Positions 1 through 6,053 of a stretch of DNA of 7,221 nucleotides are shown piece by piece. The stretch's first letter is position 1, and each line of letters starts with the position of its first letter. The DNA comes from an uncultured Pseudomonadota bacterium. Lineage in GTDB: Bacteria > Myxococcota > UBA796. The stretch spans positions 1 to 7,221 of the forward strand of contig CAJWHX010000166.1 of NCBI GenBank assembly GCA_913040875.1, given 5' to 3'. The translations under genes and the position numbers were made by a program. The notes under the pieces are model-generated. The model searched no databases and was not told the origin of the DNA. It worked only from the letters and a program-made list of their open reading frames with translations.

Positions 1-303
1 ATAACTTCTAAAGCATTAAAAAATAAATTAATTGAAGTAAATACCAACTTGAGATTTGAGGACAAAGAAGAAAATGAAAAAAAGTCATATTTTGAAATAG
101 TTTATTCTACAATTTTAAAAATTAATGAAGAAATTAATGATAAAAAGGAAATGGAAAAAATTATTTTATGTGATGTTCAAACTAAAATTTATCCAGATCT
201 AGAAAAATCTCTTTTAAACCTTCTGCACAACTCTGGTTATGAAGAAATTAAGTTTGAGAAAAAAGTAGATTTTGAAGCCTTATATAACAGCCGGCTTAAT
301 TAA
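1..303 (+). CDS. secB: Protein-export chaperone SecB, C-terminal part (5' end outside window)
   Basis: The reading frame is open from base 1 and ends at TAA 301-303, giving 100 visible residues; SecB is usually ~150-165, so the N-terminal third is missing. SecB is a cytosolic homotetramer that holds secretory preproteins unfolded and passes them to SecA. The match rests on the C-terminal half: an I-L-C-D-V strand around residue 57, then a proline-containing helix (I-Y-P-D-L, ~64-68), a G-Y turn (~79-80) and the ending V-D-F-E-A-L-Y (~89-95). These correspond to the F-P-Y-A-R helix and the P-(V/I)-(N/D)-F-x-A-L-(F/Y) terminus of known SecBs. The protein is lysine- and asparagine-rich, as in AT-rich SAR11-type genomes. 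A TTG at 49-51 is an internal codon rather than the start. It converges on dnaQ with an 8-base overlap. Identification is from memory of the family and is good but not certain. Confidence 0.85.
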   Translation: MTSKALKNKLIEVNTNLRFEDKEENEKKSYFEIVYSTILKINEEINDKKEMEKIILCDVQTKIYPDLEKSLLNLLHNSGYEEIKFEKKVDFEALYNSRLN

Positions 304-685
304 AGAAATTTTTTTTCAAATCTTTTTTTAAATATTCTTTATGTTTCTTAAGTTCTTCAACAGTTGGTGCAATTACTTTTTTAAAATATTCAACCTTATT
401 ATTATTTAAATTAATTTGGGTGTCTTGAGTCTGAAAATTAAGAGTTGGTTCTTTTTGATCAATTAAATTAATATAAACTTTTGCTAGAAGATCACAGTCG
501 ACTAATGCTGTATGGTTAGTTCTTTTTGAATTATCTACTCTATATCTTTTACAAAGAGCATCCAAACTAACAGGTGAACCAGGATATTTATCTCTCGCCA
601 AAATTAAAGTATCAATTACTTCATTAGTTAGTTTTTTTTTCCCTAATAAAGAAAGTTCATTATTCAGATGCCCAAGATCAAACTC
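296..685 (-). CDS. dnaQ: DNA polymerase III epsilon subunit (3'-5' proofreading exonuclease), 5'-truncated at a join
   Basis: DnaQ is the proofreading exonuclease of the replicative polymerase core. About 129 residues with clear DnaQ character are visible; the E. coli protein has 243. The homology begins at E-F-D-L-G-H-L-N (Exo II, aspartate codon 677-679). It continues through D-T-L-I-L-A-R and S-L-D-A-L-C-K-R-Y-R-V-D-N-S-K-R to the Exo III region N-H-T-A-L-V-D (histidine codon 512-514, aspartate codon 497-499). E-P-T-L-N-F follows and resembles the beta-clamp binding hexapeptide, with E for the usual Q. The Exo I block (D-x-E) that should lie upstream is absent: minus-strand translation beyond ~685 has no DnaQ similarity although the frame stays open to 781. 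The gene is therefore cut by the sequence join and, as it stands, would be inactive. The stop is TAA (298-296), overlapping the secB end. Confidence 0.92.
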   Translation of the reverse strand, partial: EFDLGHLNNELSLLGKKKLTNEVIDTLILARDKYPGSPVSLDALCKRYRVDNSKRTNHTALVDCDLLAKVYINLIDQKEPTLNFQTQDTQINLNNNKVEYFKKVIAPTVEELKKHKEYLKKDLKKNFFN

Positions 686-690
686 AGAGG
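660..690. other. Sequence join between an AT-rich and a medium-GC genome segment (probable chimera)
   Basis: Three things change together here. G+C jumps from about 15-37% per 60-base line on the left to about 50% on the right. DnaQ homology on the minus strand stops abruptly at about 685. The plus-strand SGNH hydrolase gene begins at 668 without a recognisable ribosome binding site. Bases 668-685 can be read both as the DnaQ Exo II block and as the first six codons of the SGNH gene, so the exact breakpoint cannot be placed by eye. No insertion-sequence ends, tRNA or target-site duplication are visible. A chimeric contig is the simplest reading. Confidence 0.75.
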
Positions 691-1897
691 TCGAAGCATT
701 TCTGCACGAGACTTCATACCAGACGATCTTGCTTTTCAACCTTTTGAAGGCTACCCAGAAGATATCGGTCGTATTGGTCAAGTACTTAGAGAGGCTGATG
801 CTGGCAAACGCATTCGCTTAACCTTCTTTGGGGCTTCCCATACGGCTGGAGATTTTTGGACCGGTCAAATCCGACGGGTTCTACAAGCCAGATATGGCGA
901 CATCGGTCATGGATTTGTCATGCCGGTCGCGATGGCAAAAGGAAGTCGCGGTCACGATATTAATCTGTGTTCTAATGGAGAATGGAAACGAGACTATGTT
1001 GGCAAGGAAGAGGGTCATGGAGATGATGCTTACGGGCTTGGAATGAGTGTTTCCAGTTCAAACCCAGCCGACTTTGCATGGGCTGAAACCACACATCAAA
1101 ACTCATTGGGTCGAAATTTTTCCAGTGCGAGAATCTTTACGTTGGGTACATTTGGAGGCGGCGGACTCTTGGCTCAAATCGATCGCAGCGATCCATTTTT
1201 ACTTCCAACAAATAGAGAAAGTGCTGAACTGATTGAAACGAACATACACGTTCCATTAAATGGACATCGCATCACCCTCTCACCAATTGGAGATGGTGAA
1301 GTCAGAATCTTTGGTATGTCGCTTGAAAGTGAAGGCCCTGGTGCTCTGGTAGATTCCATTGGTATTCGAGGACGTCAAGCGAAAACATGGCTACAATGGA
1401 ATGAGACCATCTTGAGGGACATGCTATCGATACTTAGTCCGGACATCATTGTCCTTGCGTACGGCACTAATGAAGCAAACGATACAGATTACCAGATGGA
1501 TAATTATGAGCGAGACCTGAGAGCAGTTCTGGATAAAATGCAAAGGGTACATCCAACTTCTTCATGTATTTTGGTTGGTCCCAGTGATCGAGGTTCTAAG
1601 GTCAACGACAATGAATACAGCGTATGGGAACGCACTCAACTCGTCGCAGATGTACAGCGCACGGTCGCACCTGATTTCGGCTGCGTATTTTGGGATTGGC
1701 AACAAGCGACTGGAGGGGCAGGTTCTATGATCGCATGGAATCGAACCGAGCCTAGACTGTCCAGCAACGATTTAATTCACTTTACAGGAAAAGGATATCA
1801 AGTCTCTGCAGATCAATTCTTACAGGCATTGGATGATGCCGCGTTGAACTTTCAAGAGACTACACCTAAAAATCGCTTCCGATTGTGGAAAAAATGA
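668..1897 (+). CDS. SGNH/GDSL-fold hydrolase with G-A-S-H nucleophile block; start uncertain
   Basis: The 409-residue frame from ATG 668 ends in TGA 1895-1897. Block I is F-F-G-A-S-H-T-A-G-D-F at residues 53-63, with S57 as the likely nucleophile. Block III is Y-G-T-N-E (265-269), and block V is D-L-I-H-F-T-G-K-G-Y with D368 and H371 as the other catalytic pair. A glycine-rich segment at 232-237 is a candidate for block II. A beta-rich stretch of roughly 130 residues (~95-225) is inserted between blocks I and II; some peptidoglycan O-acetylesterases carry a similar insertion, so a cell-wall or polysaccharide esterase role is possible but inferred. The usual G-D-S is G-A-S here. No signal peptide is visible, but the first few codons coincide with the chimeric join, so the true N terminus may be lost. 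The family is clear; the substrate is unknown. Confidence 0.85.
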   Translation: MPKIKLRGRSISARDFIPDDLAFQPFEGYPEDIGRIGQVLREADAGKRIRLTFFGASHTAGDFWTGQIRRVLQARYGDIGHGFVMPVAMAKGSRGHDINLCSNGEWKRDYVGKEEGHGDDAYGLGMSVSSSNPADFAWAETTHQNSLGRNFSSARIFTLGTFGGGGLLAQIDRSDPFLLPTNRESAELIETNIHVPLNGHRITLSPIGDGEVRIFGMSLESEGPGALVDSIGIRGRQAKTWLQWNETILRDMLSILSPDIIVLAYGTNEANDTDYQMDNYERDLRAVLDKMQRVHPTSSCILVGPSDRGSKVNDNEYSVWERTQLVADVQRTVAPDFGCVFWDWQQATGGAGSMIAWNRTEPRLSSNDLIHFTGKGYQVSADQFLQALDDAALNFQETTPKNRFRLWKK

Positions 1898-1920
1898 TCA
1901 TCAATAATAATCTATACAAT

Positions 1921-1930
1921 CGAAATTTCG
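1921..1930. repeat. 10-base perfect palindrome CGAAATTTCG
   Basis: The sequence equals its own reverse complement and lies 23 bases after the hydrolase stop codon. It has no loop and no T-run directly after it, so it is not a standard terminator. It may be a protein-binding site or chance. Confidence 0.4.
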
Positions 1931-1970
1931 GACACTTTTTGGCATCGCTTTTTTTTACACGACACTTTTG
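1931..1970 (+). repeat. Direct repeat GACACTTTT, two copies 30 bases apart
   Basis: GACACTTTT occurs at 1931-1939 and again at 1961-1969, with a T8 run between them (1949-1956). The 30-base start-to-start spacing is close to three helical turns, which would suit a dimeric DNA-binding protein. Function is unknown. Confidence 0.35.
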
Positions 1971-1993
1971 CTGTCATACGATCATAGAGATAT

Positions 1994-2011
1994 TTTTTTT
2001 TATAAAAAAAA
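1994..2011. repeat. 18-base AT-only perfect palindrome (T8-AT-A8)
   Basis: Eight T, then AT, then eight A form a perfect palindrome centred at 2002/2003. It lies about 60 bases upstream of the candidate nrdA promoter -35. It could bend DNA, act as an upstream promoter element, or be a weak AT-only hairpin; it lacks the GC stem of a terminator. Confidence 0.5.
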
Positions 2012-2069
2012 TCTTCCGATACCATTGTACCTCTTGAGGATTTTCTATTGTCCTGTCAATATTTTTCAT

Positions 2070-2096
2070 TTGACCTTGATACAAAAATCTCATAAT
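2070..2096 (+). promoter_or_regulatory. Candidate sigma-70-type promoter for nrdAB
   Basis: TTGACC (2070-2075) matches five of six -35 consensus bases and CATAAT (2091-2096) matches five of six -10 bases. The spacer is 15 bases, shorter than the usual 16-18, which weakens the call. Transcription would start near 2103, giving an nrdA leader of about 240 bases. I could not recognise a pair of NrdR boxes around it. Confidence 0.4.
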
Positions 2097-2102
2097 GTGA
2101 AA

Positions 2103-2126
2103 GAGTTCCTAGTGAGGATTGAACTC
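2103..2126. repeat. Inverted repeat GAGTTC/GAACTC at the predicted transcription start
   Basis: GAGTTC (2103-2108) and GAACTC (2121-2126) are exact inverted repeats with a 12-base spacer. They sit 6 bases past the candidate -10 element. The position would suit a repressor operator or a hairpin at the very 5' end of the transcript. The regulator is not identifiable. Confidence 0.4.
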
Positions 2127-2221
2127 AAATTTAATTCTCCCTAACCTCCCCCTAAGAATACCCTAAAGTTGTATCTGTACATTTTATGGTTTCTTGTGCC
2201 CTCATACGCAACTTTTCTGTT

Positions 2222-2240
2222 TGCACACCTCCCATGTGCA
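2222..2240 (+). promoter_or_regulatory. Possible leader hairpin with CCTCCCA loop
   Basis: TGCACA (2222-2227) pairs perfectly with TGTGCA (2235-2240), leaving the seven-base loop CCTCCCA. The loop is complementary to a strong Shine-Dalgarno sequence. No SD partner is visible nearby in the leader, so a regulatory role is only a suggestion. Confidence 0.35.
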
Positions 2241-2249
2241 GCTTCGTTT

Positions 2250-2291
2250 CACTGAGACTTGTATGGCCCCTAGCCACCACTGCGCTCAGTG
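2250..2291 (+). promoter_or_regulatory. Possible nested leader hairpin upstream of nrdA
   Basis: CACTGAG (2250-2256) pairs perfectly with CTCAGTG (2285-2291). Inside this loop TGGC (2264-2267) can pair with GCCA (2273-2276). The structure ends 52 bases before the chosen nrdA start and encloses an in-frame ATG at 2263. It is a candidate 5'-UTR element of no family I recognise. Confidence 0.35.
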
Positions 2292-2343
2292 TATACCCCC
2301 CTGTAACCATCAAAATCTTCCACCACCTCCCACTGGATACCAA

Positions 2344-4749
2344 ATGGATAACACCATCACCTCTGACACCACTTCCACCACCACCACACAAACTCCGCGT
2401 CGAAATATGCACACTCAGATGCGAGTTCTCAAAAGAAATGGCGATTATGAATCTGTCGACCTGAATAAAATTGTATTCGCCATCAACCGTTGCTGCGATG
2501 GTTTGAACAATGTCGATACCTTGCGTGTTGCAACCCGTACAATTTCTGGTCTGTATGATGGTGCAACCACCCAAGAATTGGACGATCTCTCTATTCAAAC
2601 AGCGGCATCATTCATGGCTGAAGAACCTGAATACTCGTTTTTAGCCGCTCGACTGCTCAGTAATTATATTGAAAAGGAAGTCGGAAACCAAAACATTTGG
2701 TCCTTCTCTCAGTCTGTACAAAAGGGATATGATGAGGGCATCATCAACGAAAAGCTCCTCAACTTTGTCAATACCCATGCTCGAAAGTTGAATCACGCTA
2801 TCAACCTCGATCGAAACAATCTCTTTCACTACTTTGGACTGCGTACCGTATACGATCGCTATTTGATCAAGCATCCAACTTCTAGACTCGTACTGGAAAC
2901 CCCTCAGTACTTTTTGATGCGTGTAGCCTGTGCAGTCTCAGATGACATTAAGGATGCATTGGATTTGTATGATCTGTTCTCACGATTGGAGTACTTGACG
3001 TCATCACCGACTCTATTCAATGCGGGTACCAACCATCAACAACTGTCTTCTTGTTTCTTGTTAGACTCTCCAGAAGACAATCTAAGAAAGATCTACGATC
3101 GATACGCAGACATCGCTCAATTATCTAAATTTAGCGGTGGTATCGGTTTGGCGTACAGCCGAATTCGAGCACGCGGTTCACACATTCGCTCTACCAATGG
3201 TCTCTCTAACGGTATCATTCCCTGGCTCAATACTCTTGATGCCTCTGTTGCAGCAGTCAATCAAGGTGGACGACGCAAAGGTGCTTGCTGTGTCTATCTA
3301 GAGACTTGGCATGCTGATATCCTCGAGTTCTTGGAACTGAAAGACAACACTGGTGATGAAGCCCGGCGCACCTACAACCTCAACTTGGCAAACTGGGTAC
3401 CAGACCTCTTTATGCAACGGGTTCAAGAGGACAAGATGTGGTCTCTCTTTGATCCAAAAGTGGTTCCAAACTTTCCAGACATCTATGGTGAAGAGTTTGA
3501 GAAGGCCTACATCGAAGCTGAAGCAAACGAACTCTACGAGACTCAAATGAATGCTCGGGACTTGTACAAGCGCATGCTGCGAACACTCGCGCAAACAGGT
3601 AATGGTTGGATGACCTTCAAAGATCGCTCCAACACCACCAGCAACCAAACTGGGCTGCCAAACAACGTTATTCACCTCAGTAATCTTTGTACAGAAATCC
3701 TTGAGGTCACCAACCAGCAAGAAGGCGCTGTTTGCAACTTGGGTTCTCTCAACTTGGGTCGCTGCGTTGTCAACGGTGAGTTTGACTTCTCTCGATTGCG
3801 TAGAAACGTTTCGATAGCCGTCAAGCAGCTCGATCGCGTCATCGATCGCAACTTCTATCCTTTACCAATGACACAACGCTCTAACACGAAGTGGCGGCCT
3901 ATTGGTCTCGGATACATGGGTCTACAAGATGTGTTCTTCAAATTGAAACTTCCTTTTGATTCAGCGGAAGCGCAAGCCATCTCCAAGCGCATCGCTGAAG
4001 AGATCTTCTTTTCAGCATACAGTACGTCAAATGAACTCGCTCGAGACCTGGGTCAGCATCCAAACTTCCACGAGACTAGAGCCGCTAAGGGCGTCTTGCA
4101 CGTGGACCACTGGGATACCGATCTGAACGATCCAGCGCGCTGGGAAACCTTGCGTGAGAACATCAAGCAAGACGGGCTTCGCAACTCTTTGATCATCGCG
4201 ATTGCTCCCACTGCGACAATTGCAAGTATCACTGGTTGCTACGAGTGTATTGAACCACAAGTATCCAATCTGTTCAAACGTGAGACTTTGTCAGGCGATT
4301 TCTTACAAATCAACAATTACCTAGTGCACGACTTGAAAATGCTTGGGTTGTGGACTGAAGACATCCGCACAAAGATCAAAGTCGCCAATGGATCCATCCA
4401 AAATGTTGCAGAAATCCCAGCAGAGTTGAAGAAAATCTACCGTACAGCATGGGAAATCCCAATGCGTTCATTGATTGACATGGCAGCAACACGTGCCGCG
4501 TTCATCGATCAAAGCCAGTCCTTGAACCTCTTCATGGAAAGTCCAGACATCGGTAAGCTCTCTTCAATGTACTTTTATGCTTGGAAACAGGGACTGAAAA
4601 CCACATACTATCTCCGCTCTCGTCCAGCCACAGAGATTGCTAAGGTTGCGGCTGCCACAACGACACAAAGTGCACAAACTGGCCGTCGTTCAGCGGCTGA
4701 ATTGGCTTGTTCATTAGAAAATCCAGAATCTTGTGAGTCCTGTCAGTAG
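2344..4749 (+). CDS. nrdA: Ribonucleoside-diphosphate reductase, class Ia, large (alpha) subunit
   Basis: NrdA binds ribonucleoside diphosphates and, with a radical passed from NrdB, reduces them to deoxy forms in the cytosol. The chosen frame gives 801 residues (E. coli 761). An ATP-cone allosteric domain spans ~26-113 (M-R-V-L-K-R-N-G, then V-D-L-N-K-I). The active site is complete: C237 and C464 are the redox pair, C449 carries the thiyl radical, with N447 and E451 in S-N-L-C-T-E. Y755-Y756 form the radical path, and the tail C-E-S-C (797-800) is the re-reducing pair. The P-T-A-T-I-A-S-I-T-G signature is at ~622-631. The start ATG 2344 has a weak TGGA six bases upstream; ATGs at 2407 and 2419 are alternatives, and the frame continues back to 2194. 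The first ~20 residues are a Thr/Ser-rich extension before the ATP cone. nrdB follows 99 bases downstream. Confidence 0.97.
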   Translation: MDNTITSDTTSTTTTQTPRRNMHTQMRVLKRNGDYESVDLNKIVFAINRCCDGLNNVDTLRVATRTISGLYDGATTQELDDLSIQTAASFMAEEPEYSFLAARLLSNYIEKEVGNQNIWSFSQSVQKGYDEGIINEKLLNFVNTHARKLNHAINLDRNNLFHYFGLRTVYDRYLIKHPTSRLVLETPQYFLMRVACAVSDDIKDALDLYDLFSRLEYLTSSPTLFNAGTNHQQLSSCFLLDSPEDNLRKIYDRYADIAQLSKFSGGIGLAYSRIRARGSHIRSTNGLSNGIIPWLNTLDASVAAVNQGGRRKGACCVYLETWHADILEFLELKDNTGDEARRTYNLNLANWVPDLFMQRVQEDKMWSLFDPKVVPNFPDIYGEEFEKAYIEAEANELYETQMNARDLYKRMLRTLAQTGNGWMTFKDRSNTTSNQTGLPNNVIHLSNLCTEILEVTNQQEGAVCNLGSLNLGRCVVNGEFDFSRLRRNVSIAVKQLDRVIDRNFYPLPMTQRSNTKWRPIGLGYMGLQDVFFKLKLPFDSAEAQAISKRIAEEIFFSAYSTSNELARDLGQHPNFHETRAAKGVLHVDHWDTDLNDPARWETLRENIKQDGLRNSLIIAIAPTATIASITGCYECIEPQVSNLFKRETLSGDFLQINNYLVHDLKMLGLWTEDIRTKIKVANGSIQNVAEIPAELKKIYRTAWEIPMRSLIDMAATRAAFIDQSQSLNLFMESPDIGKLSSMYFYAWKQGLKTTYYLRSRPATEIAKVAAATTTQSAQTGRRSAAELACSLENPESCESCQ

Positions 4750-4752
4750 TGT

Positions 4753-4774
4753 ACTGCACCACAATAAACTGCAC
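4753..4774 (+). repeat. Direct repeat ACTGCAC in the nrdA-nrdB gap
   Basis: ACTGCAC occurs at 4753-4759 and 4768-4774, 15 bases start to start. The pair ends 11 bases before a TTGACG element, so it could be a site for an activator or repressor. It does not fit the NrdR box as I know it. Confidence 0.4.
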
Positions 4775-4785
4775 GAAAAAAAGTA

Positions 4786-4812
4786 TTGACGCGTCTAGTT
4801 TTACGATATTAT
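4786..4812 (+). promoter_or_regulatory. Weak candidate promoter within the nrdA-nrdB gap
   Basis: TTGACG (4786-4791) and TATTAT (4807-4812) each match five of six consensus bases, but the spacer is 15. If used, it would start transcription about 30 bases before nrdB and allow beta-subunit expression independent of nrdA. Confidence 0.3.
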
Positions 4813-4838
4813 TCAATTATTCCACACATCTTTTCTAC

Positions 4839-4844
4839 AGGAGA
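4839..4844 (+). promoter_or_regulatory. Ribosome binding site of nrdB (AGGAGA)
   Basis: AGGAGA ends four bases before ATG 4849. It decides the nrdB start over the upstream in-frame TTG at 4786, which has no such site and would add residues unlike NrdB. Confidence 0.85.
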
Positions 4845-4848
4845 CACC

Positions 4849-5847
4849 ATGCTACTCGATCCCGGTATGGACCTCACATTGCGCCCCATGCGCTACCCCT
4901 CATTTTACGAGCGCTATCGCGACGCTATCAAGAACACTTGGACTGTTGAGGAGGTTGATTTCTCAATTGATGTTAACGACTTGAACCGCAAAATGAGCGA
5001 GTCTGACCGCCACTTGATCCACCGTTTGGTTGCATTCTTTGCAACTGGTGACTCGATCGTTGCCAACAACTTGGTGCTCAACTTGTACAAGCACTTGAAT
5101 GCACCTGAAGCGCGGATGTACTTGTCTCGTCAACTCTTCGAAGAAGCATTGCACGTACAGTTCTACTTGACTCTACTCGATACTTACATCCCAGATATCA
5201 AAGAGCGTGAAGAGGCTTTTGCGGCGATTGAAACCATCCCTTCCATCAAGATGAAGGGGGATTTCATGTTCAAGTGGATGAACTCGATTAGCGACTTGGA
5301 TGAGTGCCGTACTCGTGAAGAGCGACAGCAGTTCTTGCTCAACATGATCTGCTTTGCTTCTTGCATTGAAGGGTTGTTCTTCTTCGGTGCCTTTGCATAC
5401 GTCTATTACTTGCGTTCACGTGGGCTGCTGCCTGGTCTGGCCACCGGTACCAACTGGGTTTTCCGCGATGAAAGTGGTCACATGGCATTTGCCTTTGAAG
5501 CCGTCGAAACCATTCAAAGGGAAGAACCAGATTTGTTCGATGACAACTTAAAAACACAAATCCTTAACATGCTCGATGAAGCCATTGAGTGTGAATGTCA
5601 GTTTGCAGAGGACGTATTGAGTCAAGGTGTGATTGGTTTGTCTTTGGACGATATGCGTGAGTACTTGGAATTCATCGCCAATCAGCGTTTGCAAATGCTT
5701 GGTATGCCACCACGCTACGAAGCCAGTAACCCGTTCCCATTCATGGAAATGCAAGATGTACAAGAGCTCGCAAACTTCTTCGAGCGTCGTGTGTCTGCTT
5801 ACCAGACGGGGATTTCCGGCGACATTTCCTTCGACGCAGCTTTCTGA
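4849..5847 (+). CDS. nrdB: Ribonucleoside-diphosphate reductase, class Ia, small (beta) subunit
   Basis: NrdB holds the dimetal site and stable tyrosyl radical that starts catalysis in NrdA. The 332-residue protein is all-helical in style and shows the full ligand set: D68, E99, H102, E174, E208 and H211, with the radical tyrosine at Y106 in the pattern E-A-L-H-V-Q-F-Y. W31 (in N-T-W-T-V-E-E-V-D) and D207 match the E. coli W48/D237 pair of the radical-transfer path, and Y318 near the C terminus matches Y356. The conserved tyrosine argues against the tyrosine-less R2c type. The last residues, I-S-F-D-A-A-F, resemble the F-x-L-D-A-D-F tail of eukaryotic R2, the peptide that docks on the large subunit. 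The start has a strong ribosome binding site. It lies 99 bases after nrdA with no terminator between, so an nrdAB operon is likely; a terminator follows at 5957. Confidence 0.97.
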   Translation: MLLDPGMDLTLRPMRYPSFYERYRDAIKNTWTVEEVDFSIDVNDLNRKMSESDRHLIHRLVAFFATGDSIVANNLVLNLYKHLNAPEARMYLSRQLFEEALHVQFYLTLLDTYIPDIKEREEAFAAIETIPSIKMKGDFMFKWMNSISDLDECRTREERQQFLLNMICFASCIEGLFFFGAFAYVYYLRSRGLLPGLATGTNWVFRDESGHMAFAFEAVETIQREEPDLFDDNLKTQILNMLDEAIECECQFAEDVLSQGVIGLSLDDMREYLEFIANQRLQMLGMPPRYEASNPFPFMEMQDVQELANFFERRVSAYQTGISGDISFDAAF

Positions 5848-5956
5848 TCGTTGCTTTCTTCGACTGACTTTGAGGTTCTTCACTCACGTACATAGAGTGC
5901 GCTTTGTTCAGACACTCGTTGTCACCCTTTGAAATCAACCGCTTAGAAATACTATT

Positions 5957-5989
5957 AAACCTTCGACTTGTTCGGAGGTTTTGTTTTTT
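5957..5989 (+). terminator. Rho-independent terminator after nrdAB
   Basis: AAACCTTCGA (5957-5966) pairs with TCGGAGGTTT (5972-5981) through ten pairs including one T-G wobble, with loop CTTGT. It is followed by TGTTTTTT (5982-5989). It lies 109 bases past the nrdB stop and 64 bases before the next start, so it separates the nrd operon from the lipoprotein gene. Confidence 0.9.
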
Positions 5990-6044
5990 AGGTTCATTTG
6001 TAGTTCAACAGGTTCGCGTGTTACCATTGTATAGACCAAAGCTT

Positions 6045-6049
6045 GGAGA
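6045..6049 (+). promoter_or_regulatory. Ribosome binding site of the lipoprotein-like gene (GGAGA)
   Basis: GGAGA ends four bases before ATG 6054 and selects that start. The frame is open further upstream to 5904, but that part runs through the terminator. An in-frame GTG at 6018 has no comparable site. Confidence 0.7.
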
Positions 6050-6053
6050 CTTC

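Larger units (their letters stand above)
1898..2343. other. Non-coding stretch between the hydrolase gene and nrdA
   Basis: No convincing gene lies in these ~446 bases. The first third has T-runs and short repeats. The middle holds a promoter-like pair at 2070-2096. The last ~200 bases are pyrimidine-rich, with three CCTCCC elements (2145-2150, 2228-2233, 2326-2331) and several possible hairpins. No good rho-independent terminator for the hydrolase gene is visible: the T8 run at 1949-1956 has no GC-rich stem before it. The nrdA frame stays open back to a TTG at 2194, but its translation there is cysteine-, histidine- and proline-rich and unlike NrdA. Confidence 0.6.

Noticed and set aside
668..781. 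Minus-strand continuation of the dnaQ frame to an ATG at 779-781
   Set aside because: Beyond ~685 the translation has no DnaQ character and lacks Exo I; it is antisense to the hydrolase gene and only open by chance.
2102..2130. Minus-strand T-arm-like motif (GAG-TTCAATC-CTC), suggesting a tRNA end or attachment site
   Set aside because: No matching acceptor, D-arm or anticodon stem could be found on the expected side, so no tRNA is supported.
2041..2130. NrdR box pair upstream of nrdA
   Set aside because: No pair of sequences close to the NrdR consensus with the usual spacing was seen; a profile scan could still find a degenerate one.
2194..2343. NrdA extended to the TTG at 2194 or the ATG at 2263
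   Set aside because: The extra residues are rich in C, H and P, unlike any NrdA N terminus I know. The ATG at 2263 has only a weak GAGA upstream; the region looks like a leader.
2186..2464. 92-codon plus-strand frame overlapping the nrdA start in another phase
   Set aside because: No ribosome binding site before its ATG, unusual composition rich in P, T and L, and its second half merely shadows the start of nrdA.
5997..6016. D-arm-like string TGTAGTTCAACAGGTT after the nrd terminator
   Set aside because: No anticodon stem or T-arm follows within tRNA distance; probably a chance match.
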